From: Candidatus Zhuqueibacterota bacterium
GTDB lineage: Bacteria > Zhuqueibacterota > Zhuqueibacteria > Residuimicrobiales > Oceaniaggregativiventaceae
Assembly (NCBI GenBank): GCA_014728115.1
Contig: WJME01000218.1
Coordinates: 1-64,000 of the forward strand
Direction of reading: 5' to 3'
Length of the DNA: 64,000 nt
Shown here piece after piece: positions 63,994-64,000 of this stretch (its first letter is position 1; every line of letters begins with the position of its first letter). A program made the translations under genes and the position numbers. The notes below the pieces were generated by a model. The model saw only the letters and a program-made list of their open reading frames with translations, made no database searches and was not told where the DNA came from.

Positions 63994-64000
63994 GATACCC

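Noticed and set aside
1-64000. CRISPR arrays, tRNA genes, insertion sequences or prophage
   Set aside because: No regularly spaced repeats, cloverleaf/T-loop sequences, transposases or phage genes were found on either strand by eye.

Overview
This window looks like the chromosome of a free-living bacterium of the Fibrobacterota-Chlorobiota-Bacteroidota (FCB) superphylum, probably outside classical Bacteroidota (Calditrichota, KSB1 or Ignavibacteria-like). The main reason is a series of secreted proteins ending in a type IX secretion (T9SS) type A sorting domain with the NYPNPFNPxTTI signature. They sit beside a PorV/PorQ-like protein and a TonB-dependent receptor with a carboxypeptidase-regulatory-like N-terminus. 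Ribosome-binding sites are strong AGGAGG types, GC is moderate, and several starts are TTG or GTG. I see no rRNA, tRNA, CRISPR array, transposase or prophage.

Layout. 1-1.7 kb: minus-strand housekeeping genes (partial gene, membrane thioredoxin, MenA-like prenyltransferase). 2.1-3.7 kb: glnA behind a good sigma-54 promoter. 3.8-6.3 kb: a lone sacsin/HSP90-type ATPase on the minus strand. 6.5-31.8 kb: one long plus-strand block. It begins with a LytS-type kinase, a LytTR regulator and a receiver-only protein. It continues with a TonB receptor, an FN3/CTD protein and a PorV-like protein, then eight T9SS cargo proteins: a dockerin/FN3 protein, a DNRLRE protein, two unclassified secreted proteins, a C10 peptidase fused to a beta-helix, two paralogous helical-toroid enzymes and a heparinase II/III-like lyase.

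31.9-45 kb: carbohydrate catabolism (Gfo/Idh/MocA oxidoreductase, two TIM-barrel isomerases counting one at 56 kb, GH78, GH140-like, MalQ, a BNR_4 protein with ulvan-lyase-like residues) mixed with housekeeping genes. 45-50 kb: a mosaic, partly decayed stretch with a small Cys-rich protein, relics of a sulfatase, a PIN toxin and an FN3 protein, a GC-rich SDR gene, and a DUF4143 ATPase behind twin palindromes. 50-64 kb: a second secreted helical-barrel protein, a VWA/VIT-VWA pair, a Tat-exported isomerase, an ATP-grasp enzyme, a secreted zincin-like protein, a sodium:solute symporter, a PIG-L deacetylase and the end of an SGNH hydrolase.

How it may fit together (inference): the two-component system controls an envelope system with no visible SusD. 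That system takes up oligosaccharides and exports T9SS cargo to degrade a polyanionic polysaccharide rich in rhamnose and uronic acid. Products would enter through the TonB receptor and SSS symporter and be converted by the oxidoreductase and isomerases. Sulfated ulvan-like substrates are suggested, but not proved, by the BNR_4 protein, GH78 and the sulfatase relic.
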